This document shows positions 55,268 through 64,000 of a stretch of DNA of 64,000 nt, in pieces. A model generated the notes under the pieces. It was not told the DNA's origin, did no database searches, and saw only the letters and a program-made list of their open reading frames with translations. Source of the DNA: DATARR01 sp044868005 (GTDB lineage Bacteria; Acidobacteriota; Thermoanaerobaculia; Multivoradales; UBA5704). How positions within the stretch are numbered: position 1 is the first letter of the stretch; the number at the start of each line of letters is the position of its first letter. Location: NCBI GenBank assembly GCA_044868005.1, contig JBIOVX010000157.1, positions 1 to 64,000 of the forward strand, given 5' to 3'. A program made the translations under genes and the position numbers.

Positions 55268-57554
55268 TATTCCCTCCCCTGAGATCACCCATGGCCAGCC
55301 GCGCCGCCCGGGCGATCCGTCCGGGCGCGTGATCCAGACCCCACCGCGCCAGACGCTCCTTCCATCCTTCCTCGCCGGCGTTCACGTCATTGGGCGGCGG
55401 CGCGGCGATCACCAGCAGATCGCCCTCGCGCTCGATCACCTCGTGCGTGGTGGTGCCGTCGGCGGCGCGCTCGAAGCGGAGCGAGACCACGGCGTCGCCC
55501 ACCCGCACCCGGCGCAGGGTGACGGCGTCAATCCAGTCCGGCAGGCGCGGATGGATCAGCGCGAGCACCTTGGCGGGAGCGAAAGGGAAGAGGCCCAGCA
55601 GCGTCTGGACGAGCTGCACCATGGCGCTGGCACTCCACGCCTGCGGACAGCAGGATCCCGGATAGAGGGTGGGCACGGGAGACTCGTCGCGCCCGTGGCC
55701 GCCGAGCGCCTCCGGCAGCCGGCAGCCGTGGAAGTGCGAGGCGGCGTCGAACAGCCCGGCGGCGAGACGGTCGAGGTGGTCCTCGAGGCCATAGCGCTTG
55801 AAGCCGAGCGCGAAGGTGGCGTTCTCCACCGGCCAGACGGTGCCCAGGTGATAGGCCAGCGGGTTGTAGGAGGGGTGGCGGCTCGAAAGCGTCCGTACGC
55901 CCCAGCCCGAGAAGAGGTCCGGCGCGAGGAGGCGGTCGGCGACGGCCCGCGCGTGCTCGGGCGGCACGAGGCCCGCCGCCAGAGCGTGGCCGGGGTTCGA
56001 GCCGATGGACCGCACCGGCTGCTTGTCGCCGTCGAGGGCCATGGCGTAGAAGCCCTCCTCCTCCATCCAGTAGGCCGCGTGCCACGCCCGAGCGAGCTCG
56101 CGGGCGCGGTCCAGCATCTCCTCCGCGCGCTCGTCCTCCTCCAGCGCCACCAGGATCTCGGCCATGCGCTGCAGCGCGATGCAGTGGAACGCCTGCTCCT
56201 CGATCGTCGACAGCGGGTTCTCCACCAGGCGCCCGTCCGGGTAGCGGATCGCCTCGTCGGAGTCCTTCCAGCCCTGATTCTTGAGCCCCGCGGGCGAGCG
56301 CCGGACCGCTTCCAGAAAGCCGTCGCCGTCGCGGTCGCCATAGCGGTCGGCCCACTCCAGAGCGCGCAGGGCGGCGCCGCGATACCGGCGGAGCACCGCC
56401 GTATCGCCCGTCCAATGCCAGAGCTCCGAGAGGGTCACGACGAACATGGCGGGAGAGGTCTGGGTGCCGTAGTAGGCGCGCTGGGGAATGATGTCCAGCT
56501 CGGAGAGCGGACCGCGGCGCATCTCGTGGATCATCTTGCCCGGTTCCTCGTCCCGCCACTCGGAGTCCTCCTCGGCCTGGGTCTCGGCGAGCACCGCCAG
56601 CGCGCCGCGCAGCATCTCGGGACCGAGGAGCGCGCCCTGCCAGGCGGCGGTGAGGACGTCGCGCCCGAAGAGGCCGGTGTACGTGGGCACCCCGGCGTTC
56701 GGAAACCAGGCGCCGGGCTCCGGATCGAGCTCCCAGGCGCGCAGCGCGAAGAGGTCCTCGGCGGCGGCCTCGAACGCCGCGCCGACGACGGGATGCGGCG
56801 TCTCGATCCCGGCGCGCTCCCGGCGCCACCGCTCGCGAGCGCGGTCACGGGCAGAGTCTCCGGGCCGGCGCCACTCGCCGTCGACCAGCGATTCGTAATG
56901 GATCTCGGCGCTCCAGCGGCCGCGCGCCGCCAGCGCCAGCGGGAAGCGCAGCCGGCCTTCTTCCCAGATGATTGTCGAGTCGGCCTCGAGAAAACGAACC
57001 CGCAGTCCCCGCCGCAGCTCGCGCCCTTTCCATGCGGCGCGATAGATGAAGGTCAGCGCGCGCTCGGCCGCGTTCCAATCCGTCTCGACAGTACCCTGTT
57101 GCCGCCGCTCGCCGCCGGCTTCCTGCACGTCCGCGAAGTCGGCGTCGAGCTCCAGGATCAGCTCCGTCTCGAGCGCTTCCATGCCGTGATTCCGCACCAG
57201 CAGCCGCTCCGCCATGCCGCAGCCAAGCCGGCGGGTGATCGAGATCTCCAGGGCGTCCTGGGGCAGATGGGGTCCCGCCGCCGTGCCGCCGGGACGCGGC
57301 AGCCAGAGGCAGGCACTCCAGCGGTCCCAGCTCAGCGCGCAAGCGGAGAGCAGGAACGGCTCACGGCCGTCCAGCCGCAGGCGGTGGCGGGAGAGGATGC
57401 GTGTGTCGAAATCGTAGAGACCCTCCCGGCCTTCGCCCCGCACCGAGCCGTCCGGCCGCACCACCAGCACCGTGTAGCCCTGGTGCAGGACGCGGTGCGC
57501 CGGATCGAACGGATCGAGGCGCCCGCCGGCAGCGGGAGCTTGGCGGTCTTCCAT
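55263..57554 (-). CDS. Glycogen-debranching-like (amylo-alpha-1,6-glucosidase) protein
   Basis: A 763-residue protein. Residues 25-290 match the N-terminal beta-domain of bacterial GDE (HRVLHQGYTVLVVRPDGSVRG...GLYDFDTRILSRHRLRLDG). Residues 300-700 are an alpha/alpha six-barrel of the GH15/GH63/GH133 type: FPNAGVPTYTGLFGRDVLTAAWQGALLGPEML is the typical active-site stretch, followed by KNQGWKDSDEAI and YNPLAYHLGTVWPVENA. It probably releases alpha-1,6-linked glucose or acts on trehalose-like oligosaccharides. No signal peptide is visible. The stop lies in a 26-bp repeat arm. Confidence 0.83.
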   Translation of the reverse strand: MEDRQAPAAGGRLDPFDPAHRVLHQGYTVLVVRPDGSVRGEGREGLYDFDTRILSRHRLRLDGREPFLLSACALSWDRWSACLWLPRPGGTAAGPHLPQDALEISITRRLGCGMAERLLVRNHGMEALETELILELDADFADVQEAGGERRQQGTVETDWNAAERALTFIYRAAWKGRELRRGLRVRFLEADSTIIWEEGRLRFPLALAARGRWSAEIHYESLVDGEWRRPGDSARDRARERWRRERAGIETPHPVVGAAFEAAAEDLFALRAWELDPEPGAWFPNAGVPTYTGLFGRDVLTAAWQGALLGPEMLRGALAVLAETQAEEDSEWRDEEPGKMIHEMRRGPLSELDIIPQRAYYGTQTSPAMFVVTLSELWHWTGDTAVLRRYRGAALRALEWADRYGDRDGDGFLEAVRRSPAGLKNQGWKDSDEAIRYPDGRLVENPLSTIEEQAFHCIALQRMAEILVALEEDERAEEMLDRARELARAWHAAYWMEEEGFYAMALDGDKQPVRSIGSNPGHALAAGLVPPEHARAVADRLLAPDLFSGWGVRTLSSRHPSYNPLAYHLGTVWPVENATFALGFKRYGLEDHLDRLAAGLFDAASHFHGCRLPEALGGHGRDESPVPTLYPGSCCPQAWSASAMVQLVQTLLGLFPFAPAKVLALIHPRLPDWIDAVTLRRVRVGDAVVSLRFERAADGTTTHEVIEREGDLLVIAAPPPNDVNAGEEGWKERLARWGLDHAPGRIARAARLAMGDLRGGNT

Positions 57555-57720
57555 GCGGATGAGGGGATTCTGCAAGGTGGACGCCAGGGTCCTTGGACAT
57601 CGGACGGTCAGGCGTTCACGAAACCAGTGGGACCACTCAGGGAGGAGGGAGACGCGGGAATCCCTCCCCCTAGCCTCGCGTTTTGACTGCCCGGACCGTT
57701 TTTCCAACGAGGAACGACGA

Positions 57721-60228
57721 ATGACCCTGAACCCGCGATTCCGCTTCGCCGCCGCAGCGCTCTGCCTGCTCCTCTTTCTCCCTGCCTCTTCCGTCCTCGC
57801 CGAGGACGGCGCCGGCCTCACCCTCGAGCAGATCATGGCCGATCCCGACTGGATCGGGAATCCGCCCGAGGACCCTTATTGGTCGGACGACGGCCACTCC
57901 ATCTATTACGAGCGCGAGCGGGACGGGGTAGGACGAAACCCGAAGGACCTCTTCAAAGTCGATCTCGCGACGGGCAAGGCGGTGCGCATCGAGCCCGCGG
58001 ACCGCGGCAAGGCGGACGCGCCGGGCGTCCGCAGCCTCGACCGCAAGAAGAAGGTCTGGGCGCGCCAAGGCGACGTCTTCGTCAAGGACCTGACGACGGG
58101 TTCCGTGCGGCAGATTACCCGCACGGCGGCCGAGGAAGCCGATCCTTTCTTCCTTGCCGACGGCAAGCGCGTCGGCTTCTACCGTGACAATCAGCCGTTC
58201 ATCTACGACCTCGCCTCGGGCCTGCTCTCCCAGGCCGCCGATCTGCGCCCGGAAAAAGATCCGGCGGAGGAAGACGAGCCGAGCTATCTCAAGGCCCAGC
58301 AGACCCGCCTCTTCGACGTCATCCGCCAGCGCCAGGAGAAGGAGAAGCGGCAGCGCGAGGAGGAGCGCGCCGATCAGCAGGCCGATTCCACCCGGCCGCC
58401 GCTTCCCTGGTACCTGGGCAAGGAGGTGACGATCGAGGGGACCTTACTCTCACCCTCGGGCGACTGGCTGGCGGTGATCACGGCGCCGAAGCAGGGGGAG
58501 GGGGATCGCAAGCCGGCCAAGATGCCCACCTACGTCACCGAGAGCGGCGACGTGGAGACCCGCGAGGTCCGCGCCAAGGTGGGCGCCGAGAAACCGGTGC
58601 CGAGCTCGTTGATCCTCCTCGACCTGCGCAAGCACGAGCGGCACGACCTCGACCTCTCGGCCCTGCCCGGCGCCAAGGACGATCCCCTGAAGGCGTTGCG
58701 CGAAGCCGCCGAAGCCAAGAAAACCGCCGAGAAGAAGCTCAAGGAGCAGGAGGAGAAGAAGGAGGAGAGCGCGACGGCGGGCGGCGAGGAGAAGAAAGAG
58801 GAGGGCGATAAGGCTTCGGAGGAGGCGAAGGCCAAGGAGCCGGAGCTCCGCCCGCTGGAGGTGCTGAACCTCGTCTGGTCCGACGACGGCCGGCAGCTCG
58901 CCGCGGAGCTGCGCGCGCGCGACAACAAGGACCGCTGGATCGCCACCTTCGATCCCGCGCGCGGCGATCTCACCCCCCGCCACCGGCTGACCGATCCGGC
59001 CTGGATCAACTGGGACTTCAACGCGCTCGGCTGGCTGCGCGACAACGAGACGCTCTGGTTCCTCTCCGAAGAGAGCGGCTTCTCGCAGCTCTACGCGCTC
59101 TCGACCCGCACGGGCGAGCAGCGCCAGCTCTCGCCGCCGGGACGCTACGAGGTGGGTTCGCCCGTGGCGAGCTGGGACGGACGCTCGATCTACTACACCG
59201 CCAACCAGGAGCATCCCGGCAATTACGACGTCTGGCGGGTCGAAGTCGCGACGGCCAAGGCCGAGAAGCTCACGCGGCTCGGCGGCCTGACCACCTTTTT
59301 GCTGTCGCCGGACGAGAGCCAGCTCCTGCTCGTCCACTCCGGCATCGCCCGTCCGGACGAGGTCTACGTGCAGCCCAACCGCGCCGGCGTCGAGGCGCGG
59401 CAGGTGACGCACACGCGCACGGAGACGTTCCTGGCGCAGAGCTGGACGATGCCCGAGATCGTGCCGATCCCCTCCGCTCACGGCGCTCCCGCTCCCATCT
59501 ACTCGCGGGTCTACACGCCCGAGGGCTTCGATCCCTCCCGCACCTGGCCGGCCGTGGTCTTCGTCCACGGCGCCGGCTATCTGCAGAACGTTCACTACGG
59601 CTGGTCCAACTACTTCCGCGAGTTCATGTTCCACACCTTCCTCACGCGCCGCGGCTACGTGGTGCTCGACATGGACTACCGCGCCTCCGCCGGCTACGGC
59701 CGCGACTGGCGCACGGCGATCTACCGGCAGATGGGCTATCCGGAGCTGGAGGACCTGCAGGACGGCGTCGCCTGGCTGGCGGCCAACAAGAGCGTGGACT
59801 CGAAGCGGGTGGGCGTCTATGGCGGCTCCTACGGCGGCTTCATGACCTACATGGCGCTCTTCCGGGCGCCGGACCTCTTCGCCGCCGGCGCGGCCCTGCG
59901 GCCGGTCACCGACTGGGCGCACTACAACGACGAGTACACCTCGAACATCCTCAACCGGCCGGAGATCGATCCGGAAGCCTACGAGAAAAGCTCGCCCATC
60001 GAGTACGCCGCGGGCCTCACCAAGCCGCTTCTCATCTGCGACGGCATGCTGGACTCGAACGTCTTCTTCCAGGACAACGTGCGCCTCGTGCAACGGTTGA
60101 TCGAGCTGAAGAAGGAGGATTTCGAGATGGCGGTCTACCCCGTCGAAGACCACTCGTTCGTGCAGCCCACGAGCTGGCTCGACGAGTATCGCCGGGTCTT
60201 CAAGCTGTTCGAGCGGTATGTGAGGTAG
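57721..60228 (+). CDS. S9-family prolyl oligopeptidase/dipeptidyl peptidase
   Basis: An 835-residue secreted serine peptidase with a signal peptide (1-27). Residues 30-560 form a DPPIV/TolB-like beta-propeller that includes a Lys/Glu-rich charged insert (about 335-380). The C-terminal alpha/beta hydrolase carries the triad: Ser703 in GGSYGG, Asp778 in GMLDSN and His811 in EDHSF. This fits cleavage of short peptides at proline or alanine sites. GGAACGACGA lies before the ATG at 57721. It could act with the secreted metallopeptidases and prolidase-like amidohydrolases. Confidence 0.92.
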   Translation: MTLNPRFRFAAAALCLLLFLPASSVLAEDGAGLTLEQIMADPDWIGNPPEDPYWSDDGHSIYYERERDGVGRNPKDLFKVDLATGKAVRIEPADRGKADAPGVRSLDRKKKVWARQGDVFVKDLTTGSVRQITRTAAEEADPFFLADGKRVGFYRDNQPFIYDLASGLLSQAADLRPEKDPAEEDEPSYLKAQQTRLFDVIRQRQEKEKRQREEERADQQADSTRPPLPWYLGKEVTIEGTLLSPSGDWLAVITAPKQGEGDRKPAKMPTYVTESGDVETREVRAKVGAEKPVPSSLILLDLRKHERHDLDLSALPGAKDDPLKALREAAEAKKTAEKKLKEQEEKKEESATAGGEEKKEEGDKASEEAKAKEPELRPLEVLNLVWSDDGRQLAAELRARDNKDRWIATFDPARGDLTPRHRLTDPAWINWDFNALGWLRDNETLWFLSEESGFSQLYALSTRTGEQRQLSPPGRYEVGSPVASWDGRSIYYTANQEHPGNYDVWRVEVATAKAEKLTRLGGLTTFLLSPDESQLLLVHSGIARPDEVYVQPNRAGVEARQVTHTRTETFLAQSWTMPEIVPIPSAHGAPAPIYSRVYTPEGFDPSRTWPAVVFVHGAGYLQNVHYGWSNYFREFMFHTFLTRRGYVVLDMDYRASAGYGRDWRTAIYRQMGYPELEDLQDGVAWLAANKSVDSKRVGVYGGSYGGFMTYMALFRAPDLFAAGAALRPVTDWAHYNDEYTSNILNRPEIDPEAYEKSSPIEYAAGLTKPLLICDGMLDSNVFFQDNVRLVQRLIELKKEDFEMAVYPVEDHSFVQPTSWLDEYRRVFKLFERYVR

Positions 60229-60239
60229 ATCCTCGCCAG

Positions 60240-60245
60240 TATAAG
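60240..60245 (+). promoter_or_regulatory. -10 box of ECF sigma operon
   Basis: TATAAG near 50 nt before the ATG at 60296. A possible AGGATC Shine-Dalgarno follows. Confidence 0.4.
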
Positions 60246-60295
60246 ATTCGCTGGAATCCGGGATAACCCTGCCCGCCCGCGCGGAGAGCAGGATC

Positions 60296-60838
60296 ATGGT
60301 CGACGCAGACGACGCCAGGATCAGCGACGAGACGTTGATCGGCCGGGTCGCGGCCGGGGATCGCTCCGCCTTCGAGCGCCTGGTCAGGCGCCATCACGCC
60401 ATGGTGTATCGGTTCGCGCGGGCCGCCGCGCCGGAAGAGATCGATCCCGAGGAGATCCTGCGCGAGACCTTTCTCTTCGCCCGTCGCGGCGCCGGCCGCT
60501 ATCGTGACGAGCCTTCGGGCCGCTCCTGGCTCCTCGCCTTCGCCCGGCGGGCTATCGACGGACGATCCCTGCGGCGCAACTCCGGTTCGGCATCTCTGGG
60601 CGAGTTGGCGCGGACGGCGGCTCGGCGAGGCTGTCCCGCCTGGGAGGGCACCGCCGCCGCCCTGGCGGCGCTGCCGGCCGAGGACCGCGAGATCCTTACC
60701 CTCTATGAACGCGAGCTCCTCACGCTGGAAGAGGTGGCGCGGGTCATCGGCATCACCGATGCGGCTCTGCGGACGCGGCTCCACCGGGCGCGCTTGCGGC
60801 TGCTGGCGGAGCTCAAGGGAAACGTCCGTGGAGGATGA
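60296..60838 (+). CDS. ECF-family RNA polymerase sigma factor
   Basis: A 180-residue sigma-70 family protein with region 2 (LIGRVAAGDRSAFERLVRRHHAMVYRFA) and region 4 (ALAALPAEDREILTLYERELLTLEEVARVIGITDAALRTRLHRARLRLL). The linker is short. The next gene, overlapping by 11 bp, has a zinc-binding anti-sigma motif, so the pair is a typical sigma/anti-sigma unit. The signal is not evident. Confidence 0.9.
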   Translation: MVDADDARISDETLIGRVAAGDRSAFERLVRRHHAMVYRFARAAAPEEIDPEEILRETFLFARRGAGRYRDEPSGRSWLLAFARRAIDGRSLRRNSGSASLGELARTAARRGCPAWEGTAAALAALPAEDREILTLYERELLTLEEVARVIGITDAALRTRLHRARLRLLAELKGNVRGG

Positions 60839-61094
60839 ACGGATCGTCGCCGGCCTGCACTGCGGCGAAGTGCTGGCGGATCTGACCGAGCACCTCGACG
60901 GCCGGCTGAGCCCGCAGCGGACATTCCGCATCGGCGAGCACCTGCACGGCTGCGACGACTGCCAGCGGCTCGCCGAGGAGATCTCGGCCGTCGTGGGCGC
61001 GCTTCGCGGTCTGCCGGAGGAACCGTTGCCGCCGGAAGTCGAAGCGCGCCTGCTCGCCGGCCTCGATTCCGCGGAGGACGGAACGCATGGCTGA
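60828..61094 (+). CDS. Zinc-finger anti-sigma factor (ZAS-like)
   Basis: An 88-residue protein with the HxxxCxxC zinc motif in GEHLHGCDDCQRLAEE, as in anti-sigma domains of the zf-HC2 type. It has no membrane helix, so it is a soluble regulator. The GTG start at 60828 is inferred from the overlap with the sigma-factor gene and GGAAAC upstream. The motif suggests redox or metal sensing, which is not proven. Confidence 0.8.
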   Translation: MEDERIVAGLHCGEVLADLTEHLDGRLSPQRTFRIGEHLHGCDDCQRLAEEISAVVGALRGLPEEPLPPEVEARLLAGLDSAEDGTHG

Positions 61095-61542
61095 CCTCGA
61101 GATCCGCTCGGCCGTGCCGGCAGACGCGCCGGCGATCGTCGAGTTTCAGATCCTCATGGCACGTGAGACCGAGGATCTGGAGCTCGACCGCGAGACCATC
61201 ACGGGGGGCGTCGGCGCCGTCTTTGCCGATCCCGCCAAGGGAACCTACTGGCTCGCCGAGCGCGACGGCCGCATCGCCGGCTGCCTGCTCACGACCTACG
61301 AATGGAGCGACTGGCGCAACGGCACCGTGCTCTGGATTCAATCGGTGTACGTCCCACCCGAGCAGCGCGGCCACGGCATCTACCGCGCGCTGTACGAGCA
61401 TCTGAAGCGTCGGGTCGAGCTTGAACCTGGCCTCAAAGGCATTCGTCTCTACGTCGACCGGCGCAACGCCGTGGCGCAGCGGGTATACGCACGGCTGGGG
61501 ATGACCCGGGAGCACTATGATCTGTTTGAATGGATGAAGTAG
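61087..61542 (+). CDS. GNAT-family N-acetyltransferase
   Basis: A 151-residue acetyltransferase with the acetyl-CoA loop QSVYVPPEQRGHGIYRALYEHL (Q/RxxGxG/A-like: QRGHGI) and the RLYVDRRNAVAQRVYARLGMTREHYDLFEW ending. It overlaps the anti-sigma gene by 8 bp and the next gene by 13 bp. Substrate unknown. Confidence 0.9.
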   Translation: MADLEIRSAVPADAPAIVEFQILMARETEDLELDRETITGGVGAVFADPAKGTYWLAERDGRIAGCLLTTYEWSDWRNGTVLWIQSVYVPPEQRGHGIYRALYEHLKRRVELEPGLKGIRLYVDRRNAVAQRVYARLGMTREHYDLFEWMK

Positions 61543-64000
61543 GCGCGCCTTCCCCTCTCCCCCGCACCCGCAGGCGACGCCTGCGCCGGATCGCCTGGAT
61601 CGCCGTCCTGGTCCTGGTGGTCTTGCCGGCGCTGACCGTCCTCTCGATCTTGGCCGCGCTGCGGGCGGCGGGCGTGCGCCAGGCCATCCTCGGCCGCATC
61701 TCCTCTCTGCTGGCGGAGGACTACGGGCTCGCGGTCACGGCGCGGGACTTCTCTCCTCTCTGGCGGCGCAGCGGTATCGAGCTCCACGATGTCCGGCTGG
61801 GCGCGCCGCGCGCGGCACCGATCGTCCATGCCCGGCGGGTGTGGCTTGAAATCGATCTCGGCACCTTGCGAGACCGGCCGCTGGTGGTGAGATCGCTGGA
61901 CGCCGACGGCCTGCTCGTCGATCTCAAGGCGCCATTGCCCAAGCTCCCCGAGTCCACTCCGGAGGAAGCCGGCGCCGGACCGCCGGTAGAGATCTTGCGG
62001 ATCGCTCTTCGCAATTCCGAGGTTCGGGGCGCCGCCCTGGCCAAGCCCGCATCGGACTGGCTGCGGAGCTGGAACGCCCAAGGCATTGACGCCCGAGGCT
62101 CGTACCGCGGCGGCCGGCTGGAACTGGAGGTCGAACGGGGGAAGGCGATCCTCGACAGGCCGGGGTTCGGCCTTCAGGAGCTGCATCTCGCGGGCCGCAT
62201 CGGCCACGAGGAGAAGAAGCCGCTCCGCATCGACGGCCTGACGGTGACCGGCGACGGCCTGCGCCTGGCCGCCTCTGGAATCGTCGGGCTGGAAGAAGGC
62301 TCCCCTACCGCCGCCCGCTTCGACCTCTACGCCGAGCCGCGCGCCATCGCGTCTGGCCTGCCTGCTCGCGGACAGATCAGGGCGATCGGACGGATGGCGC
62401 TGCCGGAGATCTCGGGCCAACTGAGGATCATGGCGACGGAGATTCCGGCCGAAGCGCTGCGGCCTTATCTCGATCCCAAGCTGTACGCCGATCTCGCCCT
62501 GGCCGGCACCGTGGCGGACGTGAAAGCGGACGCGACAGTGGGTCCGGGAGACTGGAACCGGATCGCCGGAAAAACGGAGCTGACTTGGAACCGCGGCGGC
62601 CGGCGCCTGGCCCGCGCCGAGGCTCGCCTGTCTCCGGGCGACACCGCGACTCCCATCGTCGCCAACTTGACGGCGGAGATCCTGCCGGCCTCTCCCGGCC
62701 GCCGGTTCATCCAAGGCACGGTGCGCGTTGCGAGCTGGCAGGAGTTGGCTCGCGCCACGGCCGAAGGCGTGCGGGCCGAGATCCGTCTCCCCGACGTGCG
62801 CGCCGCCTTGGCGGAGGTCCGCTCGCTGTGGCCGCGCCTAGTGCCGGCCGTACCTCCGGGGATGCCGCTCCAAGGATCGCTGAATGCGAACGCTCGCCTA
62901 TCGGGTCCCCTGACCACGCCCGAAGCCGTTATCGATGCCACGTGGCTGCCCCGGGCCGGCTCCCGCGTACAAGTCGCGGCGAAGGGCAGGCCCGACACCT
63001 GGAGCGGCTCGGCCAAAGTGGAGACGGAAAATCTGCCGCTGGAGATGCTCGGCGCCATGGCGCCCGGCCTCGCCGGCAGCGTCACCGGCACGGCGGAGCT
63101 CTCCGGTTCCCCTCGCGGCTATCTCGTCCGCCTCGCGACCACGACGGCGGCCGTAGCGTTTCCGCCCCAGCTCCAGCGTCTGGAGAGCGCAACGGTGAGC
63201 GCCGATGGGACGCTGACCCTGCAGCCATTGTCCTATCGCGGAATCCTTTCCCTCGACGGCTCCGGTTTGATCGCTTCACCCAACGCTTCTTCGACAGCTC
63301 AGATCGCGCAGTTCGATCTCGACTTGGACGGCGTCCTAAAAGGCTCGCCTTTGCGGTGGGACGGCAAGGTGACGCTCACCGGCGAGAACGCCGAGATGCA
63401 GGGAACCGGCCGAGCGGATCGCTTCGCGGCCGCGGGAGACGGCGCCCTGCAGCTCGAGCCGCTCGCATACAGCGGAACGCTGACGCTGGACGCGGGTCAG
63501 GTTGCCCTGACAGAGCAGGACTTGGAGATCCAGGACCTTCACCTGGAGGCCGCCGGGGACCACCGCGAGATTCGCCTCTCCGCTCTCTCCGGCGAGCTTC
63601 CGGAAGGCCGCACTTTCAACGCTTCCGGACGGATCGTCACCAAGCCGCTGCTCGCCGAGGCCGATCTCGATCTCCAACTCGTCAAGCCGGTGGACGCCGT
63701 CCCAGCCGTCGATCTCACCGCGAAATTGCGCGATGGGCTCGTCGAGGTGGAGGCGCCGCGCATCGACACCGCCTCCGGCCCGGGAAGCCTGCACGCGCAG
63801 ATTCCCCTGGAGGCGCTGCGCGCGGTGCCACAGCTCGTCTCGATTCTCGAATCGTTGCCCGGCGAGAAGGCGCGGGGACCGGTCTCCCTCTCCTTCTCGT
63901 TCCCGGAGCTCGACTCCGAGCCTCTGCTCGCGGCTCTGGGGATGGAGCCCAGGCCCGAGCGGCTGCGGGCCGGGGTGAGCGCCGATCTCTCCCTGGATCT
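61530..64000 (+). CDS. AsmA/TamB-like envelope protein (partial)
   Basis: The open frame runs from 61530 to the window end (823 residues seen, no stop). The N-terminus is basic (RTRRRRLRRIAW) followed by a membrane helix (about 22-45). The rest is a repetitive beta-rich region with blocks such as GLAVTARDFSPLWRRSGIELHDVRLGAP, LRIDGLTVTGDGLRLAASGIVGL and GSVTGTAELSGSPRG. This is the layout of AsmA, YhdP and TamB proteins that bridge the inner and outer membranes and move phospholipids. The ATG overlaps the GNAT stop region, so it belongs to the same operon. Confidence 0.75.
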   Translation, partial: MDEVGAPSPLPRTRRRRLRRIAWIAVLVLVVLPALTVLSILAALRAAGVRQAILGRISSLLAEDYGLAVTARDFSPLWRRSGIELHDVRLGAPRAAPIVHARRVWLEIDLGTLRDRPLVVRSLDADGLLVDLKAPLPKLPESTPEEAGAGPPVEILRIALRNSEVRGAALAKPASDWLRSWNAQGIDARGSYRGGRLELEVERGKAILDRPGFGLQELHLAGRIGHEEKKPLRIDGLTVTGDGLRLAASGIVGLEEGSPTAARFDLYAEPRAIASGLPARGQIRAIGRMALPEISGQLRIMATEIPAEALRPYLDPKLYADLALAGTVADVKADATVGPGDWNRIAGKTELTWNRGGRRLARAEARLSPGDTATPIVANLTAEILPASPGRRFIQGTVRVASWQELARATAEGVRAEIRLPDVRAALAEVRSLWPRLVPAVPPGMPLQGSLNANARLSGPLTTPEAVIDATWLPRAGSRVQVAAKGRPDTWSGSAKVETENLPLEMLGAMAPGLAGSVTGTAELSGSPRGYLVRLATTTAAVAFPPQLQRLESATVSADGTLTLQPLSYRGILSLDGSGLIASPNASSTAQIAQFDLDLDGVLKGSPLRWDGKVTLTGENAEMQGTGRADRFAAAGDGALQLEPLAYSGTLTLDAGQVALTEQDLEIQDLHLEAAGDHREIRLSALSGELPEGRTFNASGRIVTKPLLAEADLDLQLVKPVDAVPAVDLTAKLRDGLVEVEAPRIDTASGPGSLHAQIPLEALRAVPQLVSILESLPGEKARGPVSLSFSFPELDSEPLLAALGMEPRPERLRAGVSADLSLD

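Noticed and set aside
54350..55288. 312-residue minus-strand frame opposite the Pro-rich secreted protein
   Set aside because: Its Arg/Gly runs are the complement of the PPQ repeats. The plus frame has a signal peptide and a folded domain.

Overview
The window looks like chromosome of a high-GC Gram-negative bacterium, most likely an Acidobacteriota member (Thermoanaerobaculia-like). This is inferred from content, not from a marker gene: a PadR regulator next to an ADOP-type orphan ABC permease, a membrane-anchored winged-helix/TPR regulator, many secreted prolidase-like amidohydrolases and S9/S41 peptidase-fold proteins, plus FadL-like outer-membrane and AsmA/TamB-like envelope proteins. No rRNA, tRNA, CRISPR array or transposase gene was recognised.

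Layout. 1-3.8 kb: a long perfect inverted repeat, a SEC-C protein, a BON lipoprotein, an amidohydrolase and a diguanylate cyclase. 3.8-11.1 kb: a minus-strand operon for a MacAB-like exporter (HlyD fusion protein, ATPase, two FtsX/MacB permeases) followed by its NtrC-type response regulator and histidine kinase. A sigma-54 promoter and three CGGAC-N4-GTCCG sites lie just upstream. 11.4-17.5 kb: PRC-barrel protein, small membrane protein, VapBC-like pair, MOSC protein, ankyrin protein, a NarL-type two-component pair and an FNO-like dehydrogenase. 17.5-25.1 kb: two tandem, nearly identical secreted HEWGH metallopeptidases. 25.2-32.7 kb: YjcH/ActP transporter, patatin, radical SAM protein with unusual cysteine spacing, and two amidohydrolases. 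32.8-44.5 kb: wHTH-TPR regulator, a kinase-like pseudokinase, FadL-like porin, aconitase-family enzyme, Nudix-MBL fusion and an S41 homologue that lacks its serine.

44.5-49.9 kb is the accessory part. It holds a palindromic tandem repeat, several toxin-antitoxin fragments, and a lower-GC gene for a large protein. That protein has a 7 x 8-residue repeat and a C-terminal domain resembling the predicted pPIWI-associating nuclease. The gene abuts a PIN toxin cut off after about 20 residues, which suggests an insertion into a toxin-antitoxin locus. 50-64 kb returns to core-like content: PadR/ADOP, IPT-domain membrane protein, glycogen-debranching-like enzyme, S9 peptidase, and an overlapping operon of ECF sigma factor, anti-sigma factor, GNAT and AsmA/TamB-like protein that runs off the window.

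Regulation is unusually readable: a complete sigma-54/enhancer layout, a PhoB-box-like promoter feeding a possible small RNA (36.1 kb), a duplicated promoter feeding another possible small RNA (29.9 kb), and several genes whose -10 box lies 6-9 nt before the start codon, consistent with leaderless mRNAs. Function assignments come from reading motifs by eye; none was checked against a database.
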